A DNA stretch of 64,000 bases from Phorcus lineatus (lineage: Eukaryota > Mollusca > Gastropoda > Trochida > Trochidae): assembly GCA_921293015.1 (NCBI GenBank), contig OV121097.1:29671429-29735428 (forward strand), written 5' to 3'. Shown piece after piece: positions 51,220 to 63,171 of the stretch (position 1 is its first letter; each line of letters starts with the position of its first letter). A model generated the notes under the pieces. The model was not told where the DNA came from, searched no databases, and saw nothing but the letters and a program-made list of their open reading frames with translations. The position numbers and the translations under genes were made by a program.

Positions 51220-51560
51220 CGCCTTTTGAAGGGGACATGCAAATAATTATTTGCAGTGTTTATCCCTCGGTCTTTGTCTTGCCTCGTGTAGTTGCAAGTT
51301 CACCTCTCTATCTGTTGCACCTCCCCGAATCAATACCAAGTTAATCACCGACCTTGTGTCTGTTGAAAAAGCACGGGAGCCGGAAAGATCTCAGGCCTAA
51401 TTAATTATCCATTGAAACATTGGCCTCCACACTGCACGAAGTTTCCATGTATCATTGTTAGATAGAGATAGGATCCAATTCAACCGGGGTTGATCGATAG
51501 GCGAGGCGCTTGAAGGATGAGTTCCTTTATTTGTTAACTCATTTGGTCAAAACAAATGGA
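51220..51560. promoter_or_regulatory. Possible cis-regulatory island with octamer palindrome
   Basis: ATGCAAAT (51237-51244, POU octamer) overlaps the perfect palindrome GCAAATAATTATTTGC (51239-51254). TAATTAATTA (51398-51407) is a homeodomain array. The stretch is noncoding, richer in G+C than its flanks and about 1.1 kb upstream of the cysteine-rich gene's promoter. Confidence 0.3.
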
Positions 51561-52524
51561 CAGATGATTCCGTTGATTGCTATTTTCTTCTGAACAGGGC
51601 CACATGTTTTTAAGCTCACGGTCATACGAAGTTGTTTCTGGTTTCGAACAATTGGTGTATGATCAAGGGAATTGTACAATGTGACAACATATTTCATTTT
51701 TGTGACAAATGGACCGAAGCTTTTTATCGATCTTTGAATTTAACATATCAACTATTTTAACGCTTAACAATAATGTAGAAGTAACTGTCATTCGTTTAAA
51801 GAAGCTGGTGTTAATTGTTTGCTATAATAAAGCTGAAAACCTTGAGAAAAAAGCTTGTTTTTCCGCATCCAAAATGGCTATTTAGGGCATATGAGGACAT
51901 AAGTACTGACTTACGCTTTCTATAAATGCAATGTATACCTATTATGCATGCGTAACGGTAATCCTACACTCAATCTTGAAAAAGATCGAAGTCTCTACGG
52001 GATATAAAAGTCGCACGAGTCCATTTTGCACTTAATGGAAAATACCTATTGATGAAAATAGCTGAATTAGCAATGCGTGCAGCTTTTGATAGAGCCTTTA
52101 TCTCTCAAATAAGAATAAAGGATGAGATTGTTATTTGTGTATACTTGTAACTTCACAGATATGTTTATACAGTATAATGAATGCCGTTGCATGAACCACA
52201 CCCGCTGCCGCGTTTTAGTCTTCACATTGTTTGCGACGACACTCGCCAGTGTAAGATAATGCAGTGTAATATTTATACGACAATACTAAACTAGAGTAAT
52301 ACCGCTTGGCTAATGACGCCATAATAGTGTTGACATCACCGTCACAAAGTTAGGTAAGTCGCGGAAATGTTAGTTTCGCCACACAAAATTAACTGTTAAC
52401 AATTTAAGACCTCTTTTAATCGTTAATGCTAGATTCATTATAGGATTAAATCCATTAATGTTTAGGGAGAATAGCCACATATTATTTTTGTATCTATATA
52501 CTTTTCTGTACTATTGCAGGTCGA

Positions 52525-52602
52525 CTCTCTTGCGGAATTTGAACCCACGTATGGCAACACATTACCGCTACATTAGCGCTACCAGCAGCTAAACAACTCC
52601 CC
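52525..52602 (-). repeat. tRNA-like fragment, probably a SINE head or tRNA pseudogene
   Basis: On the minus strand GTTTAGCTGCTGGTAGCGC resembles a pol III A box and GTGGGTTCAAATTCC a B box with a T arm that pairs. The acceptor stem does not pair and the anticodon arm is unclear, so it is not called as a functional tRNA. Confidence 0.4.
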
Positions 52603-53445
52603 GATTTCGTTAAAATTGCAGATCGTGTGAACCGAAATATAACAATGTGTATTTTACACTTCTTCAATATCGTAATGTTTCTCTAGAGACAAATTATTTT
52701 GGTAATTTATGAACCAACTTTTGCCTTACTGGGTTACTTTATTAGCTGATACAAATTCCTTCTCAACATATTTTCGTTATTTTGCAAAGTTAAAAAAATT
52801 CCTAGACAGTCTACTCAATTTCAATGGTTTATCGCACTCTTTTTTAAATGCGTAATGCATTTTCTTATATTCAAGGTCTTTAAGTACATGTATTTCTATA
52901 TAAAATTCACATATCATGCAAATTGATATTTACGAGAAAATATCATAAATACCTAGCCACATTCATTCATCCATATTTAATGTACCCTGTTCAATATCAC
53001 CTGCCTCTATATGTAATGCGTAACATGATTCCCGTGACAGCACTACATATCATATTTACAACAAGATGTTTTATAAAGAAATTATTCATGTTTGAGTAAC
53101 ATGCTTCGAGACCAATCTATCAATCTTAACTATGAACTGCACTGTACATTTGCTTATATGCGACCGGAAATGCAATACAACACCGTTTTCTAGTGTATCT
53201 TCCGACACTGTTCTATACTTTCTATCCAATATTGTCAAATATTTCAATGTAATCCACTAATTTAGTATAGCTCATATCGCCTTACATTACTGAATAAAGT
53301 TTTTGTCTGTCTATACATTGTTGATTATTTTTTTTTATTATTGATGCACCGGTTTATGTGAATCCAACGATTGATCATGTGTAACAGATAATATTTACAA
53401 AGGCTACCAGCGCTTATAACTGCTAACTGTTTGAATGAAATATGC

Positions 53446-53655
53446 AGTCGGTAAACCAATTAACAGTGTCATTGCTCTGCTCCTTGTTTCCACGCAGTGG
53501 GCTGTCACTGTGAGGCAAAAACATTGTCATGAAATACCATCCAAATTAGATTTGCGTTTTTAACACTAGCACTGGCAAGAATCAATAGATTGAGTCCCTA
53601 AGGTCCCCACAGCAGTCAATGTAATGGTGTGAGTAACACCTACTGAATCCTACAC
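53446..53655. repeat. Duplicated segment, copy 1 (pair with 55445-55640)
   Basis: CTCCTTGTTTCCACGCAG, GGCTGTCACT.TG and TTTGCGTTTTTAA.AC recur about 2 kb downstream. On the minus strand both copies keep a short open frame with SDS-x-L-x-GNK-x2-S-x-D-x3-W, but a 1-base offset near its start separates the possible starts. Confidence 0.55.
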
Positions 53656-54317
53656 TTAGTTAATGACAATCTGAAGATATAGAATGATCACGAAAACAAT
53701 GATCAAAATGCCTCTTAAGTAAAACAAATAGTTGAACAGCATTCAGTTTACAAAATTTGCTTCTTGATGTATAATGGTAACAAAAAAAAACAAGGTTGAA
53801 TTACTAATAGTTGTGTCTTTCGAACATCTCTTATGTTTGCAAAATTTAACACTTTAAAAATATTATATTTAACTTTGAAAAGATACCTACCTATCCACCT
53901 TACACAGTAGTAACTATTATTTGAAGATGACAGACTATTCTTAATGGGGATTTCTTTGTTTCAATACTTTTAAGATTTTGAAGAAAAATAAATAAATATT
54001 TAAGATATCTTGTCAAAAGGAACTTCAGAGGTAGTTGTAGAAAATCTTTATAATCCTGAACGCTAATGCATACACAAACTGGCAAGGAACCTCAACAAAA
54101 CTCCCTTGATAATCGAATTTTTCAAATTTTATTTTTTCTCGCAGGAATAAAATTTGATAAAAACATGATTTGCATATGTAATGTTTATCATCTTATTCAA
54201 ACTGCTCCATTACGTTCTTGTTTGACCCTTTTGGTGCAATACTAAATATAATGTTTTAAGTCTCCATTTACATTAAAGAATTGCGACAAGGTTGAAGGCA
54301 ATCGGATTTGATTTTAG

Positions 54318-54666
54318 AGTGTCTTCATTCCTTCATCATGAAGGAGGTTCTCGTCAACAAATCTTCTGCGTCTTTTGCATACACCTCCAGTCATTTAGAG
54401 AGCACATTGATAATACCCACGCTGGCAGATCACACTTTAATGTCTGTATTATTTGTAGGAGATGTTGGCATATGTTATTCTCTAAGATTATAAACCTCTT
54501 CACCAAGTATGAAGTATGTGAGAATAAAGGGACATGGGATGAGGTGATGCTAATCCACTTCATCGAACTTTTACGCAGTTGGTTCGTGAATTGTTATAGT
54601 TCAACATATAATTTTTTTAATGAATGGCTAAGACAGTTTTCTGCTAGAGAGCATAAGTGTCATTAA
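54318..54666 (+). CDS. Weak candidate exon with zinc-finger-like cysteines and histidines
   Basis: After an acceptor-like GGATTTGATTTTAG, the open frame to the stop at 54664 carries C-x2-C-x8-H-x4-H (FCVFC...REHIDNTH) followed by a C-x2-C-x2-C (VCIICRRC). The first spacing is shorter than a standard C2H2 finger. Two further frames, one on the opposite strand, are also open here, so it may be a low-stop stretch. No family assigned. Confidence 0.2.
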
Positions 54667-55444
54667 CTAATAGGTGCATTTTCAAAGTACTTATTTTGCC
54701 TATCAAAAGGAAATAGTAGAAACATTGCTGATCAAATAAAAATGTTTGCAATTCAAGGGATAAAATGTGCCTGGTTCTTAAATGTTTATGTAACATTTAA
54801 AGTAGTTATCAGTACATTAATATATGAATGATGATATATTGATTTAAATGCTGAAATGTCAAATAAGAAATAAAGGAGACATTATTAAGTTCATGTCGTA
54901 TGTGAAACATTTCATTTTTTCTTGGGTTGACATGAGCTAAAATTAAATGTTAAACATATCTAACTTTATTTTAAAAAATATAGTATTCGTAATACTACGA
55001 TTTACACTATAATTCGTTCTTACTCCTACAACTCCTCGGTAACTAACTTCTGGTACGCATGCATCAACAAATTAAAACGGTATTAAGAAGAGGCAATTTC
55101 GTTTATCCCATCAAGTTTTGCAAGTTTCATGAGAAATTTTAACAGTTATTTTTAAGATATCAACGTAATCAATATGCTATAGATTCAGAATTTGTTTCGT
55201 TATGTACATCATCTTGGATTTTGCCTATTTAAATTTTAATCGGTAATATAAAGGAGGCTTTGACCATATTGTATGTTCTTATAACTAAGATACTTCTTCA
55301 AGACTTATATATTACACAATCATGCTTCTATATATATCGGGCATACGTAAAACAATTTACTTATACCCAGTAGAATGATAAAGGGAAATTACCAGCTTAA
55401 TACCGGATTTCCTATTGAATGAAATATGCTTGTCTATATCTTGG

Positions 55445-55640
55445 ATATCCATTTTGTACTATCATGACTGTGGTCCTTGTTTCCATGCAGTTGGCTGTCA
55501 CTTTGCAGCAGAACCACCGTTGTGAAAAACATCCAAATTTGATTTGCGTTTTTAATACTTTCTCTTGTAAGAATCATTAGATTCACAATAGTCGATGACA
55601 TGGTGTGTGTAACATCTGAACCTTTAACTTTTATCCTCGT
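55445..55640. repeat. Duplicated segment, copy 2 (pair with 53446-53655)
   Basis: Same segment as copy 1. The minus-strand open frame here begins MFFTTVVLLQSDSQLHGNKD and runs 32 codons. The plus strand has a splice-acceptor-like CTTGTTTCCATGCAG in both copies. Confidence 0.55.
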
Positions 55641-55779
55641 TATTGCTGCAACCTGAAAGACACTTATAACTTACTTTATCATCCAAAACTCTGTCCGTAG
55701 GAGATATCGCTTGTGGAAGATCGATATCTCCTAGGAGATATTGTTTTGACAGTAGATTTTGAATAAAGCCCTATTACAG

Positions 55780-55900
55780 TCAAGATCATGACATCAAAAT
55801 TGTTTTACATCATCAAGTAATGACATCACAATGCTATGACTTCATTAATATGACGTCACAATGCTATGACATCACTCCACTGAGATATAAATAAGAGTAG
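55780..55900 (+). promoter_or_regulatory. CRE repeats followed by a TATA box
   Basis: Two copies of TGAC(A/G)TCACAATGCTATGAC at 55821 and 55851 (30-bp period); the second holds a full CRE, TGACGTCA (55851-55858). TATAAATA follows at 55886-55893, 35 bases downstream, so the layout is that of a core promoter on the plus strand. A start near 55912 would transcribe the palindrome at 55959-56115. Whether this is a real promoter or repeat sequence is open. Confidence 0.35.
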
Positions 55901-55958
55901 TAGAGTAGTTCAATGTTCAGAAATACACATTTTTCACGGAATCAAAATGAAATATGAT

Positions 55959-56115
55959 AAATAGAATCTCACCCTAGTGTCTTCTGATATCAAATATATC
56001 AACACTCGTTGATAAAAGTAAAATATCCTCGGCAAGTCTCGGATATTTGTAACTTTTATCAACTCGTGTTGATAGATTTGATATCAGAAGACGCTTGGGT
56101 GAGATTCTCTATTTA
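55959..56115. mobile_element. Long near-perfect palindrome (MITE-like hairpin)
   Basis: Arms of about 70 nt share GAATCTCACCC.AG.GTCTTC, TGATATCAAAT.TATCAACA and TTGATAAAAGT...AATATCC, with a loop of about 15 bases. Age looks low because the arms differ at few places. A smaller inverted pair built on GGAGATATC lies at 55698-55742 and may belong to the same element. Confidence 0.65.
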
Positions 56116-56758
56116 CAATAACTTAAAGATTGTGTTAAACACAATGAGCAATTAGGTCATAAAAATGGTCATGTGGTTAACACTTATTTCTTCAACTTAG
56201 TAAATGTTTTATCACATGTACAGATTTTCAGGTTTTGGCCTTTGCACTGTACATGCAATATTTTGTCTCAATATCTGCATCAGTCATTTTTCTTAACTTA
56301 TGTTATGGTGATAATACTTTTAGGATAATTTATCTTTATACATGTTTGAAAACGACAATGGTTATACCATGAATAAGCTATAAAGAGATAAGCAGTATTA
56401 TTTAGAGATTATGTTGTTTTGGTTATCATGTTGCCATTGTTAACGAACATGCATCATATGATAAACTAGAAATATGTCATGTGATGCACAGTGATGTCCC
56501 CCTTCAAAACTTTTAATACAACCTAATCATCTTATTGCTATTTATACCAGAAACAATCCATTACACACATAATTATAATAAAAAGGTTAATGTATTATCA
56601 TCGATGAACTTGACATAACAATGACTCGTTCAATGGTGCATAAGGAAGAGTTTTATATATTTTTCAACTTCTTTATTGTAGGGAATGTGACATTTGATAC
56701 TCACACAGTCATTACAACGGAATTACAGGACCACGCAACCACGGACGGAACTGAAAAC

Positions 56759-56796
56759 ATTATGTCTCCCGCAAAGCTTTTTGCGGGGGACATAAT
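56759..56796. repeat. Hairpin ATTATGTC(T/C)CCCGCAA, part of a dispersed repeat
   Basis: A 16-bp stem with one mismatch and the loop AGCTTT. The preceding ACCACGGACGGAACTG and the GGGGGACATAAT arm resemble a repeat end that I have seen in mollusc genomes. It falls inside a 61-codon open frame that is not credible as a gene. Confidence 0.4.
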
Positions 56797-57517
56797 AATA
56801 TGTTAGCTTATAAATGGCCACTATACAATGCTTTAAGAAAACATCAATCCCCAAATATCATTATTCATCATCATTACAGAAAAGTTTTTTCAGTTGTTTA
56901 TGGCAAAAATCATAGTATTACTGATCTTCTTTGAAATCTTTTCCACCAGGCTTCTTACAAGAGTACTGCGTTTTGGGGGATTGTCATGTGGTATGTCTTA
57001 ACCTGTAACAACTTTGTAATATTGTACGTCTTAGCTGTCGTACAAATCGGTCATATGAAGTTGAAGTTTTATTACTAAACATTGCCTGAAGGTTTGATAC
57101 TTATTGCTTTCATCATGAATATAAAACATTGGATCAGGGTATTACATAAAGTTTGATAACGACTGTGCAAATCTGAACACTTCATCTGCTTTGTCTCAGT
57201 ACATTACCATTACGAAGTTTAAAAGCTGTGTTGCTACTTCCTTATTAGGTAATAGCAATCTGTCGACCATAATACTTCATAGAATATGCATATCTTTATT
57301 AAATCATCTGATTTTGTATTATGAAAAACATCATATGAAGGGATAGAGTGATGTACAAATATCGGCTATAAGTGAGATCAGGGCTCTGTAGAGTGTTTTA
57401 GCAGTTGATGAGATTGTTGATGTTTATACGAACAAAACAATATTAAAACATGATTTGCATTAAGCTCCAAAATAGCCTAGACACTTTATCTCTTTCGAAA
57501 CGGCATTCATACTGTAA

Positions 57518-57622
57518 AAAGAATTTGATTTCCAATATAGATACTCTACGTTCTTTATAACCCCAGCGTCTGGAACGTCAGTAGAACGCAGAAGCAACTT
57601 TTTCGATGTTACATTCAAATAG
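57518..57622 (+). pseudogene. hAT transposase C-terminal remnant
   Basis: A 34-codon open stretch ends with PASGTSVERRSNFF, which resembles the conserved P-x-S-x-x-x-V-E-R-x-x-S core of the hAT dimerisation region. Nothing upstream in this frame continues the domain (a stop lies just before). Short, so chance is possible. Confidence 0.3.
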
Positions 57623-58359
57623 TAGTCCGAATAAATATGTTAAAATAGCTTGATTTGATACATTTTTCACTCATCTGATCATTTTAAGATGTAAGATATA
57701 AGGAACGTTTTCATAAAGATAGTGACAATTTGAAAATAGATCAGAAGTTGTCCTTTTGCATCTCATGTCATGGAATTAGTGTTTTTAAGTTTTCATTTTT
57801 TTTTCTCTAGGGCTTAGATTTTCCCCAAAACCTAATCTGTCCTAAGCTGACTCTCTTAATGGCCGATAATACTTTATTCATCATATTATGTCTAGGTTTT
57901 TAAGCATTCGTGTAGTGTAAATGTTAGTAAAATGTAAAGAATAAACTAAATACTTTGCTTTTGAAAGTTTTAAAACTTTCTATAATGATTCATAAATAAT
58001 GCATAAGTTTAACTGGTTTAAGCCTTCTCTTTTGACCTTTTGGTCTAATCTTGTACAGAATAACATTTTTGAAATGTAAGTAATATGCTCATTTTCATTT
58101 TCAAAAGAGTATCTTTTCTCTAATGTAACTTGATATATCATATCTTAACTTGGGAAGCATACCTATTGTTTTCCTTCGTAATTCTTTTTTGCATCTATCA
58201 TAGCATTTATGAGATAAGCAACTTCTTGGAAACTTAAACAAAAGCCAATACATAGAAGCCAATCTGCGGAAAAAAATAAAAACTATGAAGTAATGCTGAC
58301 ATCAGGTAGAGGGGTGGTCATCATTTATTATTAATATGCATATTATTAGCATTATTTTT

Positions 58360-58560
58360 CCGGCAATCTCATTGGTCGAGAGGCTGTCCCGTGTAAGTCG
58401 ACAAAAAGCACATTGACTTCATTCTTTATCCGACCAAAAGCGATTGTGACTTGAGTTAAGAAATATAAACATGATGACGTCAAACCCTTGTTACATAACG
58501 TTATGCTACTATGATTGTGACGTCATTTGCCCGTCGTATTCAACAGTCGATCCAGATAAC
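58360..58560. promoter_or_regulatory. Two CREs and a CCAAT box
   Basis: TGACGTCA at 58475-58482 and 58518-58525, 43 bases apart, with CTCATTGG (inverted CCAAT) at about 58370. No TATA box or convincing gene follows; the 91-codon frame at 58703 has no recognisable domain. Confidence 0.25.
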
Positions 58561-59445
58561 TGTTCATAACTGTTTTCTCTTTTTGTTATCAATTCTAAAA
58601 ACAATAAAACTTTAGGAATTATGTCTTTAGTCAATGCCTTTTCTGTAGACCCGAGAAAACAATATTAACCTCTGACTTCGTCCTCGGTCAATCTTTCTCT
58701 CATTGGGTTTTAAGAAACAGCTACTGATGTCATCACCAGTCAATAATTCTATCACAAGCAATACGTTCCTTGGAAGATACAAGGAAATTATTATGAGAAT
58801 TGATATCTTGGTATGCTGCAAAAAGTTGTATCTTATTAATTTTCAGACAAGTAGGAATAATCGTTGGAAAAACTATCTAGATATCAATTTTTGGGGCACT
58901 CAATATCTCAGAATCGGTGTATGTCGGAAAAAAAGGAAATGTCATCAACTTCATAACTGTCTTGAACATGTCACTTAATTCTGTCTAAAATAGCTAAAAA
59001 ATATTATGTTTCAAGTTGTTCTATGTTACCTTGCATTTTTGTTTGATGATAAGTACTCTTGCTGTGATCAAGGAGTTCACTCGGAATAAGTAAAAAGTAT
59101 ATTATTATGTATAAAGTACTGACCCTTCGCCACCGTTTTCCTGCTTATTTTTTTTTATCAAATTACACCGTTGGTTCATGCGGCAATTGATTGAAATATT
59201 TGATGCATAACATCTGCGCGTTTTTCAAACATACAGGTTTCGTTAAGATGATTAGGATAGGCCTATTCATTGATATTGAATTGCAGTATGTTACTTTGTT
59301 AATAGATGTATTCATAATGCCATATCCATTTACAACAAGCAGAGTAATTTTATAAACAATGGTTTATATTAGATAATGCACGAATGTTTGATGCAATTGT
59401 TTTCATATAGTTAGTGAGACAGTCACGATCCTTAGTAGCCTTTAA

Positions 59446-60154
59446 GGATGTTCGCTCCTCGGTCACAGTGATAAAACTCAAATAACCTTAAATCATAATG
59501 TTCTTATATAATAATCCAAAATGAAGCGGCAATTTCTCAATTTTGATGATTTCTGATTAAATATTCATCAAAATAAAGAAACGTAGTATTTTTCAATTTG
59601 AATTAATTCACAATTTTGCTGACTCAGCAATTTTAATTGTAACTATCATTTGAGCAAGTTCTATTGTCTGTTTTTCTTAGAAAGTAGATGTTGTTGAAAG
59701 AATATGATTTGTATGTATTCGTTCAGGTATAATTTTTAGATAATGAGAGGGAGAAAGCATGTTTTTAGTACAAAAATAGCTTAAATATTGATAATTTAAT
59801 TGAAATGTTTGAATACATGTTGTGCCGTAGCGGCTAAAAACCCACAGTAGCATATATATTTTATACTTTTTTCTGGAAGAAAATTATCTTAACTCAAACA
59901 TGTTTTCATATTAAAAAAAGTTTAATACAGGAACCAATTTAAATTCAAGATTTTTCAGAAAAGGTCATCATTTCCCCATTGACTCCCATGTTAAATCTTT
60001 GACTGACATAGGGATCTTTGTCTTAATATATCTCGAAAAAACCAACACTAACCCCCATTTTTTTGGGTTGATATTTCAAGCAAATACACTCAACTTTTGA
60101 AAAAAACAAGTTAGAAAAAAAGTTTAATACTTTAAATTTGAGGAGCGGACATCC
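59446..60154. mobile_element. TTAA-flanked non-autonomous transposon, about 709 bp
   Basis: Inverted ends GGATGTTCGCTCCTC and GAGGAGCGGACATCC (15 bp, one mismatch) are flanked on both sides by TTAA (59442-59445 and 60155-60158). A TTAA target duplication is typical of piggyBac-type elements. The interior is A+T rich and has no long frame, so it would depend on a transposase from elsewhere. The family assignment rests on the target site alone. Confidence 0.65.
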
Positions 60155-60159
60155 TTAAG

Positions 60160-62980
60160 TTGTTTTAGTCATTTACTCCTAATATAGTAAATGCAGAAGA
60201 GCCCATTTTATAAACTAGATTGTCTCTGCAATCGTATATTAGGCTAATAAATCAATCTTACCGAATGAAGGTTAACTTCAAAAATATTTTGTGACATTGA
60301 AACCGGTTTATAACTTTACATTCAAAGGATAAGGAATTGCAATTCCTATATACCGTGAACATTACGATCGTCAAAACATGAAATCAAACATTTCTCGAAT
60401 ACTCTATGTTTTCCCCTTTAAGTTTCAGAATTGATTTGTGTACGATAACAGTGATTGAATTCAAAACTAAAATCAATGTTACGTCTCCCAAAAGACTACT
60501 GTAGTTGTTTTTCCCCGAGAGTGATGATAAGCAGAATCACAGAATGTTAAATACATGTACATGTTGAAATTGAAATGTTAAAGTTTTTAATCATACATTA
60601 TTGATTGCTAAAAGTTCTATTTTGGAATTTGTTAGATGCCTACTATCATGATTAACATCAATGTCAATATACATAAATATGTGAATGAAATTATATTCAG
60701 CCATATTAAAGACTAAATTCACAAAAGAAATTTAAAAACTGTGTTGAAATGTTTCACGTAGCCATTAAGAAATGTGATTTAATGAGATATTAAACATGTA
60801 ACTTTCATATACTGGAAATGCCAATAGTCACAATGGAAACGTTTTCAACTTGTTCGTTACCTTTAAAGTCAAAGCTGATATTTTGAAATGCAAACACATT
60901 TTACTATATATTAGAAATGCACAAATAATTTTTCTCGCACATGACATTAAAAAAAAAGAATAGCATTATAAATAGTCATGAATGCTCTTCATTATCTCCA
61001 CTTATAAATATGAACACATAATAGACCATGAGACCTCAACACTTTCGTTTACATAGGTAAAAAAAAAAGCAGTGTTTATATATTTAGTACATAATCTCGA
61101 CTTCCAATCTTTTGATATTTTGCAACCATAGAAAGTGGTTTTAATATGTTTACCGAAATACCGGCATATTCAATACGATTTAATGAGGCACAAACATGAA
61201 TTAAAGAGACTACATCCTGTTGGCCAGACATTTGTGTTGACTAAACTACAATAAGCATGTAAGGCATAACATTATGTCTATATGGATAAACCATATTTAA
61301 GTTTAAGTGATTTAAGTTCAGGAAAGCTGAATCTTCTAGATAAAAACAATCAACATTTACCAAAAACCAAAAGTGTTTAATATTATTATTAATGATTATT
61401 ATTAATCTAAAGAAAAAAGCTTTTGGAAAGAGACATTGTCAATAATCGTAATAATTGAACAGCTCCCTACATACACAATTTTTATCTAAAACTGTCAGGT
61501 TTGAAAGATGTAGCTACATAAAATTTAAGTTGATGATAGAAAGTTTAAACTTTGACGGAGGACATTTTAAAATACTTCTTTGTAGGAAAATGTCAAAGTA
61601 TCGTACGTTTATAATTCTCAATACAACGTATAAGTTTCATATTACCTCATAAAGCTAATTCTTTTTACTTAAGTTGTTTACCTTGAGTATCATACTTTTT
61701 CGAAATTGTAACGACGCTCCGAATCAGATCAAATCAGATTGTGTTTAGTTTAAACCAGAACCCCAGATAAATGGGAGTGTAGCATTTTCAACCATAAGGC
61801 GGCCATTTTGAAATAGGTTTGATTTTAGAGTACACGAACAAGTCATTCATATTCAGTATAACAACAGATGTCGTTTGAATAAAACATATACACGGATAGA
61901 TGTATTTAATATAAGGATACAAAAGCCAAAATATAGATGTACGTGAACGACCAGTAGTTTGTCATGAATATATAAGTTATTAGAAACTGTGAATCTGTGT
62001 TTATAATAGCTTACAAAATCGCTCAAGGATAGGGTGCTTTGTGAGGCACGAGTAAAAGAGGTTTAAAAATTGGTTAACGATTATGTTTGAAGTTATAGAC
62101 TTCACATTGAGGAAGATTTCTATTTTTGCAAATTTAATTACATTTGAAAAAAAAATCAAATATTAAAGAAAACAGAAATACGTGACAACTGCCAGGCCTA
62201 ATACCATAAAATCCCTTATTACTTTTTTACTTCATTTCTCAGATTGCCAATTTATATGATGATGTGATCATTTTGAAACAAACGTATATGAATGAAATAC
62301 AGTTTCATGAGATGCATTTTTAAATCCTTGCACCTAGCTTAACGTCCTTAGTCTGTGCAGTGGTATTTTTTAATGCTATGTGGGGTCACTTCCGGGCGAC
62401 AGGTCAACGGCACAAACAACCTCAAGCTGAATACCTGGGTTATAAAAAGATTGATGTGGTGTAGTATATTAAAAGGTAAGTATTTTTTAATCTATTTAAA
62501 TGAGATTGAGTAACCTAGAACTAAATACAATGCCTATGATCGTGTGATTCTTTCGTCGATGCTGCCTTTTGGCAAATCCTAATATCCTAGTTTCATTATG
62601 CATCAGCCGAACATAAGGTAATGGTGAGAGAGTTGATGTCATCAGCGATCGTTCACCTCCAAGGTTTTGCAAAAGTATTTGAAATATAGCTATCATTGAA
62701 ACAATAAGAACTAACACCTCCTCTCCATATAAAAGTCGTGTTCACTGAAACCAAACCATTCTGTTATCAAGTTATTTAAGTCTAGACACCATTAACATAG
62801 ATCAATACATACTCCTAATGATTTCATCAACATCGAAAACAACAGATGACGTCAATGCCTTAGAGACTCATTTTGGAGAAACTTGTTATCATTACCATCA
62901 GCAAGAAATGCTCTCCTAGGGTTTTCTCCTCTACAGTGTTTGATCAATGTCTGGCCAGTCCTATAAGAGCGGATATCCCC
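60160..62980. other. No gene recognised
   Basis: A+T-rich. A YY1-like GGCGGCCATTTTG (about 61799-61811) and a TATAAAAAG (62441-62449) after CACTTCCGGG (ETS-like) could mark promoters, but no transcript structure follows. A 73-codon minus-strand frame at 62496-62717 starts at GTG and has no domain. Confidence 0.4.
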
Positions 62981-62982
62981 TT

Positions 62983-63171
62983 TTAACCTATTGTCTTGGT
63001 AATAGCATTAGCTCGAAGATGTCCTATGTCGGGCTGACACATGCGAGTCTTTGTTGGCTTCCTCATGCCAGGAGCTCTAAGTGTCTTTAAATGTAAAAAG
63101 TCGTCTCCTTGTGGTATAGATTCGTTGGTTAGGGCTACGATGATTAAGGATAACAATAATGATATTGACAT
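62983..63171 (-). CDS. Candidate small secreted protein, 62 residues
   Basis: ATG at 63171-63169 in a good context (AAAAATGT). The first 14 residues, MSISLLLSLIIVAL, form a signal-peptide-like core, followed by TNESIPQGDD and a basic stretch with APGMRKPTKTRM. One cysteine. An acceptor-like ATTATTTAG lies 40 bases upstream, as in the verified gene, so this could be a start exon. A weak donor (ATAG/GTTAAA, 62988) would join in phase to the acceptor-like TTTCAG near 62737. No family recognised. Confidence 0.3.
   Translation of the reverse strand: MSISLLLSLIIVALTNESIPQGDDFLHLKTLRAPGMRKPTKTRMCQPDIGHLRANAITKTIG

Noticed and set aside
62440-62480. TATAAAAAG followed by a good donor AAAAG/GTAAGT
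   Set aside because: The exon between would be only a few bases long, so the arrangement is not a credible first exon.
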